In this document: piece after piece, positions 35,002 to 43,547 of the stretch
Numbering within the stretch: position 1 is the stretch's first letter
Layout of the letters: every line of letters starts with the position of its first letter
NCBI RefSeq assembly: GCF_003491345.1
Contig: NZ_CP025513.1
Span: 671,501-735,500 of the forward strand
Source of the DNA: Neorhizobium sp. SOG26
GTDB taxonomy: Bacteria > Pseudomonadota > Alphaproteobacteria > Rhizobiales > Rhizobiaceae
DNA: 64,000 bases
Reading direction: 5' to 3'
The notes under the pieces: generated by a model
Database searches by the model: none
Seen by the model: only the letters and a program-made list of their open reading frames with translations
Told to the model about the DNA's origin: nothing
Translations under genes and position numbers: made by a program

Positions 35002-35496
35002 ATGGCCAAGACCAGTGCAGGTCTCTTGATCTATCGAATGACGGACAGCGAAGCGGAAGTTTTGCTGGTGCATCCGGGCGGACCGTTCTGGGCGAAGAAG
35101 GACGAGGGCGCCTGGTCGATCCCCAAAGGCTTGGTGGAGGACGACGAGGAACCTTTGGACGCGGCCATTCGCGAAGTACAGGAAGAGCTGGGCGTAGCGG
35201 TCGACGGCGACTTTTCCGAGCTTGGGAGATATCGCCAGCCTGGCGGCAAGATCGTTCTGGTTTGGGCGGTGGAGGCAGAACCGGATTTTGACCTTGACCA
35301 CCCACAAAGCAGCCCGTTCCAGATGGAATGGCCGCCGAGGTCGGGACGGATGCAGTTCGTTCCCGGAGGTAGATCGCGCTGGCTGGTTCGACATCGCCGC
35401 CGCGCGCACGAAGATTCTGATCGGCCAAAAGCCGATGCTCGACGACCTTCTCAGCAGCCTGGGCAAGGCGAAGGCTTCGGGCTGACAGCGGTCTAG
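35002..35496 (+). CDS. NUDIX hydrolase with a C-terminal frameshift
   Basis: The 164-residue product has the NUDIX box GLVEDDEEPLDAAI-REVQEELGV, with the metal-binding Glu cluster, so it should hydrolyse a nucleoside-diphosphate-linked compound. After WPPRSGRMQ the protein departs from the family: the expected SFPEVDRAGWFDIAAAR followed by KILIGQKPMLDDLL is encoded in the next reading frame, ending at 35485. One extra T at 35356-35357 explains this. Either a real frameshift has altered the last 50 residues or the base is a sequencing error. The NUDIX core is intact either way. Confidence 0.8.
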   Translation: MAKTSAGLLIYRMTDSEAEVLLVHPGGPFWAKKDEGAWSIPKGLVEDDEEPLDAAIREVQEELGVAVDGDFSELGRYRQPGGKIVLVWAVEAEPDFDLDHPQSSPFQMEWPPRSGRMQFVPGGRSRWLVRHRRRAHEDSDRPKADARRPSQQPGQGEGFGLTAV

Positions 35497-35503
35497 GTCG
35501 TGG

Positions 35504-35722
35504 TCAGGTTGCGTTGATCGTCGGCAGATGAAGCTCCACCTCGCGGCGCTTGTCTTCCGGCAGCGACTGGATGTGCTTATCCCAGAATGCGGCCGCTTCC
35601 GGAGGGTCATTCTCCCACAGCCGTGTATTGACGATGTTGTCATCGATCTTGGCTCTCCGTGCGCCGCCCAAGGAAAGGTACTCCTTGGCAAGCTTCAGGC
35701 TCTCCGTTTCCATCTCGCTCAT
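35504..35722 (-). CDS. hypothetical protein, 72 aa
   Basis: This small charged cytoplasmic protein begins MSEMETESLKLAKEYLSLG and contains NTRLWENDPPEAAAFWDKHI and PEDKRREVELHLP. The ATG at 35722 has GGAG 7 bases before it, and the frame ends just after the NUDIX gene in convergent orientation. It resembles small rhizobial hypothetical proteins near stress genes; no function can be given. Confidence 0.75.
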   Translation of the reverse strand: MSEMETESLKLAKEYLSLGGARRAKIDDNIVNTRLWENDPPEAAAFWDKHIQSLPEDKRREVELHLPTINAT

Positions 35723-35745
35723 CGATCGTCTCCACGTCATGTGTT

Positions 35746-35766
35746 GGGTTGTTGTCCTAACAACCC
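35746..35766. repeat. perfect inverted repeat upstream of the 72-aa gene
   Basis: GGGTTGTT and AACAACCC flank GTCCT, a perfect 8-bp inverted repeat 24 bases upstream of the leftward 72-aa gene. It could be an operator or a hairpin in its leader. Confidence 0.45.
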
Positions 35767-35870
35767 CTGATGCTGGAGAAGGTTTCGTGCAAGCCGCCTC
35801 GCTGGCCACGCGAGCAGCCGACGCTCGCGGCGAAGGTTGATCGCGGCCATCAACTTTCTTGCGACGCGAC

Positions 35871-35895
35871 GAAACTTAATGCCGATCTCGTTGTT
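35871..35895 (+). promoter_or_regulatory. imperfect EcfG-type promoter of the Mn catalase gene
   Basis: GAAAC, 17 bases, then GTT differs from the EcfG consensus GGAAC-N17-GTT at one base. It lies 33 bases before the ATG. The spacing is right, but the mismatch is in the -35 core, so this is only a candidate. Confidence 0.35.
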
Positions 35896-35927
35896 CTTTG
35901 CGCTCCCCCAACCAAAAGGAGAGCTTC

Positions 35928-36755
35928 ATGTTCTACACTGACGGCAAGTTACAGTATCCGGTCCGCGTCGAGACCCCCGATCCTCTGTTTGCACGGGCGC
36001 TCCAGCAGGCGATCGGTGGTGTCGAAGGCGAGATCCGTGTCGCCATGCAGTATTTCTTCCAGGCCTGCGGTGCGCGTGGTAACCCGAAGTTCCGCGACCT
36101 GTTGATGAACACTGCTGCCGAAGAACTCGGTCACATCGAGATGCTGGCAACGGCTGTGGCTCTCAACCTCGAAGGCGCTCCGCTGAGCGTGAAGGAATCG
36201 GTTGCTGCTGACCCTGTGGGTGGTGCCGTGCTCGGCGGCCTGAACCTGAAGAACCTTCTGTCTGCAGGCCTCTCGGCTATGCCGGTTGATTCCGACGGAG
36301 TGCCGTTTGACATGTCGCACATCTATGCGAGCGGCAATATCGCTGCCGACATGACGGCTAATGTTATGGCCGAGTCGACCGGTCGCGTTCTCGCCGTTCG
36401 TCTCTACAACATGACAAACGATCCGGGCATGAAGGACATGCTGTCTTTCCTGATTGCCCGAGACACCATGCACCAGAACCAGTGGATGGCTGCGATCGAA
36501 GAGCTCGGCGGTGCTTCCGGCGCCTTCCCGATCCCGAACAGCTTCCCGCAGGAGCAGGAGAACCAGGAGTTCAACTACAGCTTCCTTGGATTCCAGGCTG
36601 ACGGCAGTGATCCGGTTCCAGGCCGCTGGTCGGAAGGTGCATCGATCGACGGCAAGGGCCAGTTCAAGCCGATGCGCATGACCGAAGCGCTTGGCGAGAA
36701 ACCGGTTCTGGGACCGGCCAAGCCGAACAGCGGCGCACAATCCGAGCAGATGTAA
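35928..36755 (+). CDS. manganese catalase family protein
   Basis: This 275-residue ferritin-fold enzyme with a di-manganese site decomposes hydrogen peroxide. The ligand-bearing segments are GVEGEIRVAMQYFFQACG, NTAAEELGHIEMLATAV, ANVMAESTGRVLA and FLIARDTMHQNQW. The length is in the usual range for the short KatN-type proteins. The ATG follows AAAGGAGAG. A hairpin terminator follows directly. Together with DUF892 it marks this stretch as oxidative or general-stress related. Confidence 0.94.
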   Translation: MFYTDGKLQYPVRVETPDPLFARALQQAIGGVEGEIRVAMQYFFQACGARGNPKFRDLLMNTAAEELGHIEMLATAVALNLEGAPLSVKESVAADPVGGAVLGGLNLKNLLSAGLSAMPVDSDGVPFDMSHIYASGNIAADMTANVMAESTGRVLAVRLYNMTNDPGMKDMLSFLIARDTMHQNQWMAAIEELGGASGAFPIPNSFPQEQENQEFNYSFLGFQADGSDPVPGRWSEGASIDGKGQFKPMRMTEALGEKPVLGPAKPNSGAQSEQM

Positions 36756-36764
36756 GGACCAGTC

Positions 36765-36788
36765 GACGCCGGCAGCCATGCCGGCGTC
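36765..36788 (+). terminator. terminator after the Mn catalase gene
   Basis: GACGCCGGCA and TGCCGGCGTC form a perfect 10-bp stem around GCCA, starting 9 bases after the stop and followed by CTCTTC. It is a good rho-independent candidate with a weak U run. Confidence 0.65.
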
Positions 36789-36827
36789 CTCTTCATGTAT
36801 GAGCAAGCATCCAGGCAGGGTACATCC

Positions 36828-37076
36828 ATGGCGGAAGGGCGGGACCCATTCGGCGCAAAGGACGAAAATACGGAGTATGACGGGCAGCAACGGCCCGCAC
36901 CTCATACCGGAAATGGCCGGTCCGCGTGGTCGGTTGCGATAGCCGCCGGCGTTCTGGCGTTGATCCTCGCCATCATGTTCCTCCGGACACCGGAGAATAC
37001 CGAGACTGCACCGAACCGGCCGACAACGGGTTCGGGTATTGACGGTAGCGCAGGTCCAACGGCGCCGAGACAGTGA
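36828..37076 (+). CDS. small single-pass membrane protein, 82 aa
   Basis: The protein begins MAEGRDPFGAKDE, has one hydrophobic helix (VAIAAGVLALILAIMFL) near residues 38-55 and a Pro/Thr-rich tail. No known domain is visible. An ATG 11 codons earlier (36795) is an alternative start, but it falls close to the catalase terminator. The gene ends 4 bases from the convergent PAP2 gene. Confidence 0.6.
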   Translation: MAEGRDPFGAKDENTEYDGQQRPAPHTGNGRSAWSVAIAAGVLALILAIMFLRTPENTETAPNRPTTGSGIDGSAGPTAPRQ

Positions 37077-37080
37077 TGCC

Positions 37081-37818
37081 CTATCGCGTTTGAGTGTCCT
37101 TGACCTTCGCCGGAATTGGCGTGGTCGAGAGATAACGCCGTGCAATCAGCCAGCATCCGAGCGCCCACGTCGCGCCCGCGCACCAGCCGCCGAGTACGTC
37201 TGTCGGGAAATGCACGCCGAGATAGATGCGGCTGATGCCGATGAGCAAGGTCAGGAAGATCGCTGCGCCAAGAAGAAAGATCCGTGTCGAGCGATAAGGC
37301 TGCGCGCGGGACAGAAGGGCGCCAAGGGTGAGGTAGGTCGCGGCCGACAGCATCGCATGACCGCTCGGAAAGCTGAGGCTGTGCACATCCACCAAATGCG
37401 GCACGATGTCTGGCCTTGGGCGAGCAACCCCGAGCTTCAGCAGTGAACTTACCAGCAAGCCGCCAGCGATCGACAGAAAGGTGAAGATGGCAATTGCCCG
37501 CTGCCGCGACAGAAACAGGAAGATGGTGGCCATGATGGTCATCAGGCTGAGCACGGTGTGCCCGCCAAGGGCCGTAATATCGCCCATCGCCTGGCCGAGC
37601 CAAGCCGGCCCGAGCGGCGTCCCGAGGTCGGTGGTGTTACGAAGGGCAAGCAGGATCCGCTCATCGAAGGCATGGGTATTGCCCTCCATCACTTCGCCGG
37701 TGAGTTGGAAGAAGAGGAACAGGCCGCCCGCCACGATCGCGACCATGATGAGCCCCAGCGGCTCGAAGCTCTTGAACTTGTCGAGAACCCTGCGCGCGTA
37801 AACGTGATGAAAAGCCAT
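37081..37818 (-). CDS. PAP2-family membrane phosphatase
   Basis: This 245-residue integral membrane protein has the three phosphatase motifs: KLGVARPRP near residue 128, SFPSGHAM near 148 and SRIYLGVHFPTDVLGG near 195. About six membrane segments are predicted. Family members dephosphorylate lipid phosphates such as undecaprenyl pyrophosphate or phosphatidylglycerophosphate; the substrate here is not determined. It lies downstream of DUF1206 on the same strand with a 22-base gap. Confidence 0.93.
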   Translation of the reverse strand: MAFHHVYARRVLDKFKSFEPLGLIMVAIVAGGLFLFFQLTGEVMEGNTHAFDERILLALRNTTDLGTPLGPAWLGQAMGDITALGGHTVLSLMTIMATIFLFLSRQRAIAIFTFLSIAGGLLVSSLLKLGVARPRPDIVPHLVDVHSLSFPSGHAMLSAATYLTLGALLSRAQPYRSTRIFLLGAAIFLTLLIGISRIYLGVHFPTDVLGGWCAGATWALGCWLIARRYLSTTPIPAKVKDTQTR

Positions 37819-37840
37819 GCCGAACCCCTAGATTGAGGCT

Positions 37841-38665
37841 CTAACCTAACGCCGAGCGCGCAGCGCTCAAGGGTCTCTGTAAGTCGGGGCTGCGGATCAT
37901 CCTGTATCGGCTTGCGATCAGGCCATAGAGCCCGAAAGCAAACAGGCCAACGGCGACGAGAAGATAGAGTAGCGCGCCGAAAGGAAGCTCGCGGATCCAT
38001 GACAGCGCATCCGCTGTTCCACCCGCTTGTTCTGGATCGATGGTGAAAGCAGCATAGGCAAGGAAGACGCCGAGTATCACCAGAACCGCTCCGCGGGCCA
38101 CCAAGCCATAGATGCAGGCGGCGTTGAGGACCTTCTTGTGTTCGAAACTGTGTGAGAAGTACTTGAGGTACCCGCGCTTGGCACCCTTCAGGATCTGCGC
38201 TCCACCGGCACCAATGACAGCCAGGGCGACGAGGCCAACGACATAGCGGCCGAAAGGCTGCTGCATGAGCCATGCCGTCCAGTCCTGCCGGCTGTCGGAT
38301 GATCCGCCGCCGAGGCTGAAATGCAGGGCGTGACTGATCGCATAAGCGGCAAGACCGGTATAGGTGGCTGCGCTGATCAGCAATCCGCCCCGGACTACGT
38401 AGCCCTTGAGGTCCTGCCCGTGCCCATCGGTATCAAGCGTCGCCTGTGCAATGCGCCACAGGATGAAGCCGACCAGTCCCAGGCCGATCAGCCCGAGCCA
38501 GATCTGACCGAAAGGTTGCTCGAGTACAGTCGTCAGCGCTGACTTGGAATCAGCCTTTCCGCCACCAAAGATCGGAAGGACTGCCAGGGCGGCGACGAGG
38601 ATATAGACCACGCCTCGCGCCGCATATCCTCCACGCGCCAGCCATTCCAGTCTTTTGCCAGTCAT
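37841..38665 (-). CDS. DUF1206 membrane protein
   Basis: This 274-residue protein has three repeated units, each with two membrane helices and an ARG-type motif: YAARGVVYILVAALA, GYVVRGGLLISAATYTGL and YGLVARGAVLVILGVF. This is the DUF1206 architecture. The role is unknown; many homologues are near general stress genes. It is followed by the PAP2 gene in the same direction. Confidence 0.9.
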   Translation of the reverse strand: MTGKRLEWLARGGYAARGVVYILVAALAVLPIFGGGKADSKSALTTVLEQPFGQIWLGLIGLGLVGFILWRIAQATLDTDGHGQDLKGYVVRGGLLISAATYTGLAAYAISHALHFSLGGGSSDSRQDWTAWLMQQPFGRYVVGLVALAVIGAGGAQILKGAKRGYLKYFSHSFEHKKVLNAACIYGLVARGAVLVILGVFLAYAAFTIDPEQAGGTADALSWIRELPFGALLYLLVAVGLFAFGLYGLIASRYRMIRSPDLQRPLSAARSALG

Positions 38666-38760
38666 ACGGCCACCAATGTCTTTCAGCGAAGTCTCATGGA
38701 GGATGGAGCAGGTTGATTGCCAAGCAGTTCAACCTGCTCGACGTGTCATGCGTCGGGGGC

Positions 38761-38943
38761 TTAGCCGCTGGTCGTTTCAGACACGACCTCAGGCACATAA
38801 ACCTTTGCCGAGGCGACCTTCGCGGGATCGTTGAGGAACGCCAGCGTAGCCGTCATGCCTACCATGAGAACGAGGATCGAGAAGATTGCAGATTTCATGC
38901 TCTTGAACCGTCTGTTGGATGCTGAAGGCGCGGTGGCCTTCAT
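38761..38943 (-). CDS. small membrane-anchored protein, 45-60 aa
   Basis: The frame encodes MKSAIFSILVLMVGMTATLA and then a short charged tail ending VVSETTSG, so it is a single-helix or exported peptide. Two starts are possible: 38943 (60 aa) or 38898 (45 aa). A GGAAC-N17-GTT promoter immediately upstream supports it as a real, stress-induced gene. No family is recognised. Confidence 0.6.
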   Translation of the reverse strand: MKATAPSASNRRFKSMKSAIFSILVLMVGMTATLAFLNDPAKVASAKVYVPEVVSETTSG

Positions 38944-38966
38944 GCGAGTTCAGTTGATGGCGGGAT

Positions 38967-38991
38967 AACGCAAGCTTCCTCCAAGCGTTCC
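38967..38991 (-). promoter_or_regulatory. EcfG/RpoE2-type promoter of the small membrane gene
   Basis: On the minus strand GGAAC (38991-38987), 17 bases, then GTT (38969-38967) matches the general-stress sigma factor consensus exactly. It lies 24 bases upstream of the 38943 start. Confidence 0.65.
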
Positions 38992-39119
38992 GGCCTGGGC
39001 CTTAAGTCCCACCTGTTTTTGATGATGTTCGTTGACCGGGGACAGCAACCTTCAGAGTGCGTGATCTTGTATGAAGACGTGAATCGTGCGATATCGTGCA
39101 AACAACGTGGGAGGGTGTA

Positions 39120-39716
39120 ATGGCGGTGGCGCAGAGAGTTCGGGTCGAGGATGTGACGATCCTTTCCGATGACTGGTATGTGCTGAAGAAGACGACCTTC
39201 AGCTTCCTGAGATCGGACGGGACGTGGCAGAGGCAAAGCCGCGAGACCTATGACCGCGGCAATGGCGCAACCATCCTGCTTTATGATCTTGAGCGTAGAA
39301 GGGTGCTGCTCACCCGCCAGTTCCGTTACCCCGCCTTCGTCAACGGGCATGACGATCTGCTGATTGAGACGCCGGCGGGGCTTCTCGATCACGCGAGCCC
39401 GGAGGAGCGGATCCGGGCCGAGGTGGAGGAGGAAACCGGCTATCGGGTGAGCGACGTGCGCGAGATCTTCGACGCCTTCATGAGCCCGGGCTCGGTAACG
39501 GAGCGGCTGCATTTCTTCGTTGGCGCTTATTCAGCCGCTGATCAGGTTTCTACTGGCGGCGGCAATGCGGAAGAGGGCGAGGACATCGAGCGGCTGGAGC
39601 CGACGATCGAGGAGGCGATGCAGATGATCTCGAACGGCCGGATACGCGACGGCAAGACGATCATGCTGTTGCAACACGCGGCGCTGAACATCTTCAAGGA
39701 GAGCAGGTCACCTTGA
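39120..39716 (+). CDS. nudK: NUDIX hydrolase, NudK-like (GDP-mannose pyrophosphatase)
   Basis: This 198-residue protein has the NudK-type NUDIX box ending RAEVEEETGYRV, preceded by IETPAGLLDHASPEERI and followed by MSPGSVTERLHFFVGAY and GRIRDGKTIMLLQ, all typical of E. coli NudK. It would hydrolyse GDP-mannose or related nucleoside diphosphate sugars. The ATG at 39120 follows GGGAGGGTG; an upstream frame is less likely. It stands alone before modA. Confidence 0.88.
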   Translation: MAVAQRVRVEDVTILSDDWYVLKKTTFSFLRSDGTWQRQSRETYDRGNGATILLYDLERRRVLLTRQFRYPAFVNGHDDLLIETPAGLLDHASPEERIRAEVEEETGYRVSDVREIFDAFMSPGSVTERLHFFVGAYSAADQVSTGGGNAEEGEDIERLEPTIEEAMQMISNGRIRDGKTIMLLQHAALNIFKESRSP

Positions 39717-39800
39717 AGCGCGGCGGCGGTTTGCCGGTCTAGCATACCTGACGTGAAGCCATATATCCTTCCAACCGACGACGTTAAATGGAGAGGTGGG

Positions 39801-40586
39801 ATGGGTATCTTTGGTGCGCGCCAGCGCAGATTTGTCGCCCGGATGCTCGCAATTCTGTGGATGATCATGCCAGCTTCACTGTGGGCGCAGGACCGGGTGA
39901 CTGTCTTTGCAGCGGCAAGTCTCAAGAACGCGTTGGACATGGCCAACAATGCCTGGGCCACGCAGGGCCAGCCACCGGTCACCGTTTCCTATGCCGCAAG
40001 TTCGGCGCTTGCCAGGCAGATCGAGGCAGGAGCGCCAGCCGACATCTTCATCTCCGCCGACCTCGACTGGATGCAATATCTATCCGAAAAGGGTCTGCTG
40101 CAGGAGGATTCGCGGACCAATCTTCTCGGGAACCGCCTGGTGCTCATCGCGCCGAAGGCCCATGCGACCCCCATCCAGATCGCGCCTGGATTTGATCTCG
40201 CCGCGCTGCTGAACGACGGCAAGCTCGCCATGGGGGAGCCGAACTCGGTGCCGGCCGGCAAATATGCCAAGGCGGCGCTGGAAAAACTCCGCCTTTGGTC
40301 GGTGGTCGAAAAGCATGTTGCGGGCGCCGAAAATGTTCGCGCGGCCCTTGCTCTAGTCTCGCGCGGAGAAGCGCCCTATGGCATCGTTTATCAGACGGAT
40401 GCCGCGGCAGACCCGGGTGTCGCGGTCGTTGGCACCTTTCCCGAAGATCTCCATCCGCCGATCATTTACCCGATCGCGCTGCTGAAAAGTTCGGGGGCTA
40501 GTGCGGCGTCATCTTACCTAAATTTTCTGAATTCTCCGAAAGCGGCACCTTTTTTCGAGAAGGAAGGCTTCACGATCCTCCATTAA
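39801..40586 (+). CDS. modA: molybdate ABC transporter substrate-binding protein ModA
   Basis: This 261-residue periplasmic protein has a signal peptide (cleavage near LWAQDR) and the ModA motifs VFAAASLKNAL, YAASSALARQIEAGAPADIF and GEPNSVPAGKYAK. It binds molybdate (or tungstate) for ModBC. The ATG at 39801 follows GAGAGGTGGG. It is the first gene of modABC; modB follows after 42 bases. I see no convincing ModE box upstream. Confidence 0.95.
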   Translation: MGIFGARQRRFVARMLAILWMIMPASLWAQDRVTVFAAASLKNALDMANNAWATQGQPPVTVSYAASSALARQIEAGAPADIFISADLDWMQYLSEKGLLQEDSRTNLLGNRLVLIAPKAHATPIQIAPGFDLAALLNDGKLAMGEPNSVPAGKYAKAALEKLRLWSVVEKHVAGAENVRAALALVSRGEAPYGIVYQTDAAADPGVAVVGTFPEDLHPPIIYPIALLKSSGASAASSYLNFLNSPKAAPFFEKEGFTILH

Positions 40587-40628
40587 ACGGCTTTGTTGTG
40601 CCTGCGTCGAAACGAGGATTGCGTTCTG

Positions 40629-41339
40629 TTGGAATGGCTTCATCTCAGCGAGGATGAATGGGCGGCGGTCAGGCTTAGTGTGTGGGTGTCGACGATCGCG
40701 ACACTGGTGGCGCTGCCGTTCGGCGTGTTCGTTGCTTACCTCCTGGCGCGGGGAAGGTTCTGGGGCAAGTCGGTGCTCAACGGCCTCGTGCATCTGCCTC
40801 TCATTCTGCCGCCGGTCGTGACTGGATATCTGCTGCTCATCGCCTTCGGCCGCCGCGGTGTGTTTGGCGCTTATCTCGAAAGCTTGTTCGGGATCGTCTT
40901 CTCGTTCCGCTGGACAGGGGCGGCACTGGCCTGTGGCGTGATGGGCTTTCCGCTGATGGTGCGTTCGATCCGGTTGTCGCTCGAGGCGGTGGATGGGAAG
41001 CTCGAGGAGGCCGCTGCGACGCTCGGCGCCAACCGGGCCTGGGTTTTTCTGACAGTGACGCTCCCTCTGAGCCTTCCCGGAATCATTGCCGGTATGGTCC
41101 TGGCGTTTGCGAAGGCGATGGGCGAATTTGGCGCGACGATCACATTCGTGTCCAACATTCCGGGTGAGACGCAGACCTTGTCTGCTGCGATCTACACCCT
41201 GACCCAGGTCCCGGGTGGCGACGCGGGCGCAACGCGCCTGACGCTGGTGGCGATTGTAATCTCGTTCTCCGCGCTGATGGCTTCGGAGCTCTTGGCACAT
41301 TGGGCTGGGAGGAGGCAGCACCATGATCCTGTCCGTTGA
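40629..41339 (+). CDS. modB: molybdate ABC transporter permease ModB
   Basis: This 236-residue permease has five or six membrane segments, LPLILPPVVTGYLLL and the coupling loop EEAAATLGANRAWVFLTVTLP (read in parts), with AKAMGEFGATITF, a hallmark of ModB. A TTG at 40629 with GAGGA upstream gives the normal family length; the frame is open further upstream. Its end overlaps modC by 17 bases. Confidence 0.92.
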   Translation: MEWLHLSEDEWAAVRLSVWVSTIATLVALPFGVFVAYLLARGRFWGKSVLNGLVHLPLILPPVVTGYLLLIAFGRRGVFGAYLESLFGIVFSFRWTGAALACGVMGFPLMVRSIRLSLEAVDGKLEEAAATLGANRAWVFLTVTLPLSLPGIIAGMVLAFAKAMGEFGATITFVSNIPGETQTLSAAIYTLTQVPGGDAGATRLTLVAIVISFSALMASELLAHWAGRRQHHDPVR

Positions 41340-42381
41340 AGCACAAAAACATTTTGGTGCCTTCGCACTTGACGCAGGGTTCACGTCTGCGGCTGGTGTG
41401 ACAGCTTTGTTTGGTCGCTCGGGATCGGGCAAAACAACGTTGCTGCGCATTATTGCGGGGCTTGTGAGACCGGATGTTGGACGGCTGACTTTTGAGGATG
41501 CGGTTCTGGTGGACACCCAGCGCAAGGTCTTTGTGCCGGTCCACCAGCGCCGCTTCGGGTACATCTTCCAGGACAGCCGGCTGTTTCCGCATCTTTCGGT
41601 GCGCAACAACCTGAACTTCGGATCCTGGTTCACGTCGCGAAAAAGGCCGGCAGATTTTGACCACATCGTGCATCTTCTCGGCATCGAGGCGCTGCTGGAT
41701 CGCAAGCCTCACGGCCTTTCCGGCGGCGAGAGGCAGCGCGTCGCGATCGGCCGTGCCTTGCTGGCGTCCCCGCGTCTCCTCTTGATGGACGAGCCGCTGG
41801 CGGCGCTGGATGATGCGCGCAAGAGCGAGATCCTGCCTTATCTCGAAAAGCTGCGCGACGAGATGAAGACGCCGATGATCTACGTCAGCCATTCGGTCGC
41901 CGAGGTCACGCGGCTGGCAGATCGTGTCATCGTCCTGGCCGATGGAAAGATCGAAGCTGCAGGATCCCCGGCCGAGGTGCTGGCGAGCCCCTCGATCGAC
42001 CAAAGAGACACGGGGGTGATCATCAGCGGCACGGTGGCGTCAGCCGATGCGCAGCACCGTGTTTCCCATGTCACGCTGAGGGCGGGGGAGGTGATCTTAC
42101 CAGCCGCAGGACTGGAGCGCGGCCGGCGGGTGAACATCCATATTGCCGAGCGGGATGTCCTGGTCGCCGTCCAGCAACCAGAGGGCCTGAGCGCGCTCAA
42201 CATCCTTGAGGGGTACATTATTACCCTGGAGCCGCAGCGTGAAGGTACGGTCCGCGTGAGGATCGACGCCAAGGGTGATATCCTGCTGGCGCGCGTCACG
42301 ACGCTTTCCGTCGACCGACTGGGACTGACCGTCGGCCGACCCATATTTGCAGTCATCAAGGCGATGGCGCTCATCCATTGA
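41323..42381 (+). CDS. modC: molybdate ABC transporter ATP-binding protein ModC
   Basis: This 352-residue ATPase has Walker A GRSGSGKTT, the ModC-typical GYIFQDSRLFPHLSVR, signature LSGGERQRVAIGRAL and Walker B LLLMDEPLAALD, then a C-terminal MOP (molybdate-binding) domain from about residue 290 with ILEGYIITLEP. It overlaps modB by 17 bases and ends the mod operon. Confidence 0.95.
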   Translation: MILSVEAQKHFGAFALDAGFTSAAGVTALFGRSGSGKTTLLRIIAGLVRPDVGRLTFEDAVLVDTQRKVFVPVHQRRFGYIFQDSRLFPHLSVRNNLNFGSWFTSRKRPADFDHIVHLLGIEALLDRKPHGLSGGERQRVAIGRALLASPRLLLMDEPLAALDDARKSEILPYLEKLRDEMKTPMIYVSHSVAEVTRLADRVIVLADGKIEAAGSPAEVLASPSIDQRDTGVIISGTVASADAQHRVSHVTLRAGEVILPAAGLERGRRVNIHIAERDVLVAVQQPEGLSALNILEGYIITLEPQREGTVRVRIDAKGDILLARVTTLSVDRLGLTVGRPIFAVIKAMALIH

Positions 42382-42412
42382 CGCTGCCGATCCAACAGTT
42401 CACGAAAGTCTC

Positions 42413-43459
42413 ATGCCCGTCGAAGATCGCAAGAAAAGCCGAGTGACCCTCTTGGATGTAGCGCAGCGCGCGGGCGTGTCTCGCGCCACAGCTTCGCTCG
42501 TGGTCCGCAAGAGCCCGCTTGTCGGGGCACAGACGCGTGCCCGGGTCGAAGAGGCCATGGCGGCGCTTGGCTACGTCTACAACATGGGTGCCGCGAGACT
42601 CAGGGCTGAACGCAGCAATGCTGTCGGCGTCGTTGTTCCGAATCTGACCAACCCGTTCTTCGCCGAGCTTCTGTCCGGCATCGAGGCGGTCATCGACCGC
42701 GCAGGTATGGTGGTCTTGCTGGTCAACAGCGGCGATACGGTGGAGCGACAGGACGTGTTGATGCGCCGCCTTCGGGAGCATGGCGTAGACGGCATCATTC
42801 TGTGCGCCGCCGCGGGCACGCAAGCCGGGATTGTACAGCAATTGCTCGACTGGGATCTGCCTGTCGTGCAGACCCTGAGACATATTTCGCCAGAGCTCGA
42901 CTATGCCGGTGCGGACTATGCCGCCGGTATGCGTCAAGCCGTTGATCATCTCGCAGACCTGGGTCACACGGCGATTTCCTTTGCCGTGCATGGTCCGGTT
43001 CACTCCGCCTACGACGAACGCATCAAGGGCTTCGATGAAGCGATGCGGGCGAGGGGGCTCAAAAGCGATGATGTCATCCGCGTGCCGGACCAGACGGCGC
43101 AGATCCCCCACGCTGCCAAGGCGCTCTTCGAAGCGTCACGACCCACCGCGATAATCTGCTTCAACGATGTCATTGCGGTCGGGCTAAATGCAGGACTGAG
43201 CGACCTTGGGCTGAAAGTCGGCGAGGACGTATCCCTCGTCGGCTTCGACGATGTTACCGAAGCTGACATTACCCGTCCGCGGCTGACCTCAATATCGACT
43301 GAGCCCGTGACCATTGGCGAGGATTCCGCGCGGCTGCTGCTGGATCGCATCCGCGAGCCGCAACTGCCGCCCCGCTGGATTATCAAGCCGACGCAATTGC
43401 ATGTGCGGCAGTCTTCTGCGGCGGCTGCGCTATCTTTGGGAATCCATAAGGCGGGTTGA
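42413..43459 (+). CDS. LacI-family regulator of the adjacent ABC/dehydrogenase operon
   Basis: This 348-residue repressor has a LacI helix-turn-helix (TLLDVAQRAGVSRATASLVV) near residues 11-30 and a periplasmic-binding-like sensor domain (VVPNLTNPFFAELLSGIEAV, ICFNDVIAVGLNAGLSDLG). The ATG at 42413 is 32 bases after modC and lacks a strong ribosome site. A perfect 14-base palindrome lies between it and the downstream ABC importer genes, so it is probably their repressor. LacI proteins controlling a polar amino-acid-type importer are uncommon. Confidence 0.9.
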   Translation: MPVEDRKKSRVTLLDVAQRAGVSRATASLVVRKSPLVGAQTRARVEEAMAALGYVYNMGAARLRAERSNAVGVVVPNLTNPFFAELLSGIEAVIDRAGMVVLLVNSGDTVERQDVLMRRLREHGVDGIILCAAAGTQAGIVQQLLDWDLPVVQTLRHISPELDYAGADYAAGMRQAVDHLADLGHTAISFAVHGPVHSAYDERIKGFDEAMRARGLKSDDVIRVPDQTAQIPHAAKALFEASRPTAIICFNDVIAVGLNAGLSDLGLKVGEDVSLVGFDDVTEADITRPRLTSISTEPVTIGEDSARLLLDRIREPQLPPRWIIKPTQLHVRQSSAAAALSLGIHKAG

Positions 43460-43477
43460 CCTCGCACTCGGACCCTA

Positions 43478-43491
43478 TTAGATCGATCTAA
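43478..43491. promoter_or_regulatory. LacI-type palindromic operator
   Basis: TTAGATCGATCTAA is a perfect 14-base palindrome with the central CG of LacI-family operators. It lies 57 bases upstream of the first permease gene and 18 bases after the LacI gene, well placed to control the importer operon. Confidence 0.65.
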
Positions 43492-43547
43492 ATCGCAGCC
43501 TGCTCTGGGAGAAGAGACGGCTGCAAACGTGGTCGGGAGGTCACAGG

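Noticed and set aside
39750-39800. Possible ModE (Mo) box before modA
   Set aside because: Only one ATATA half is visible, without its partner at the correct spacing.
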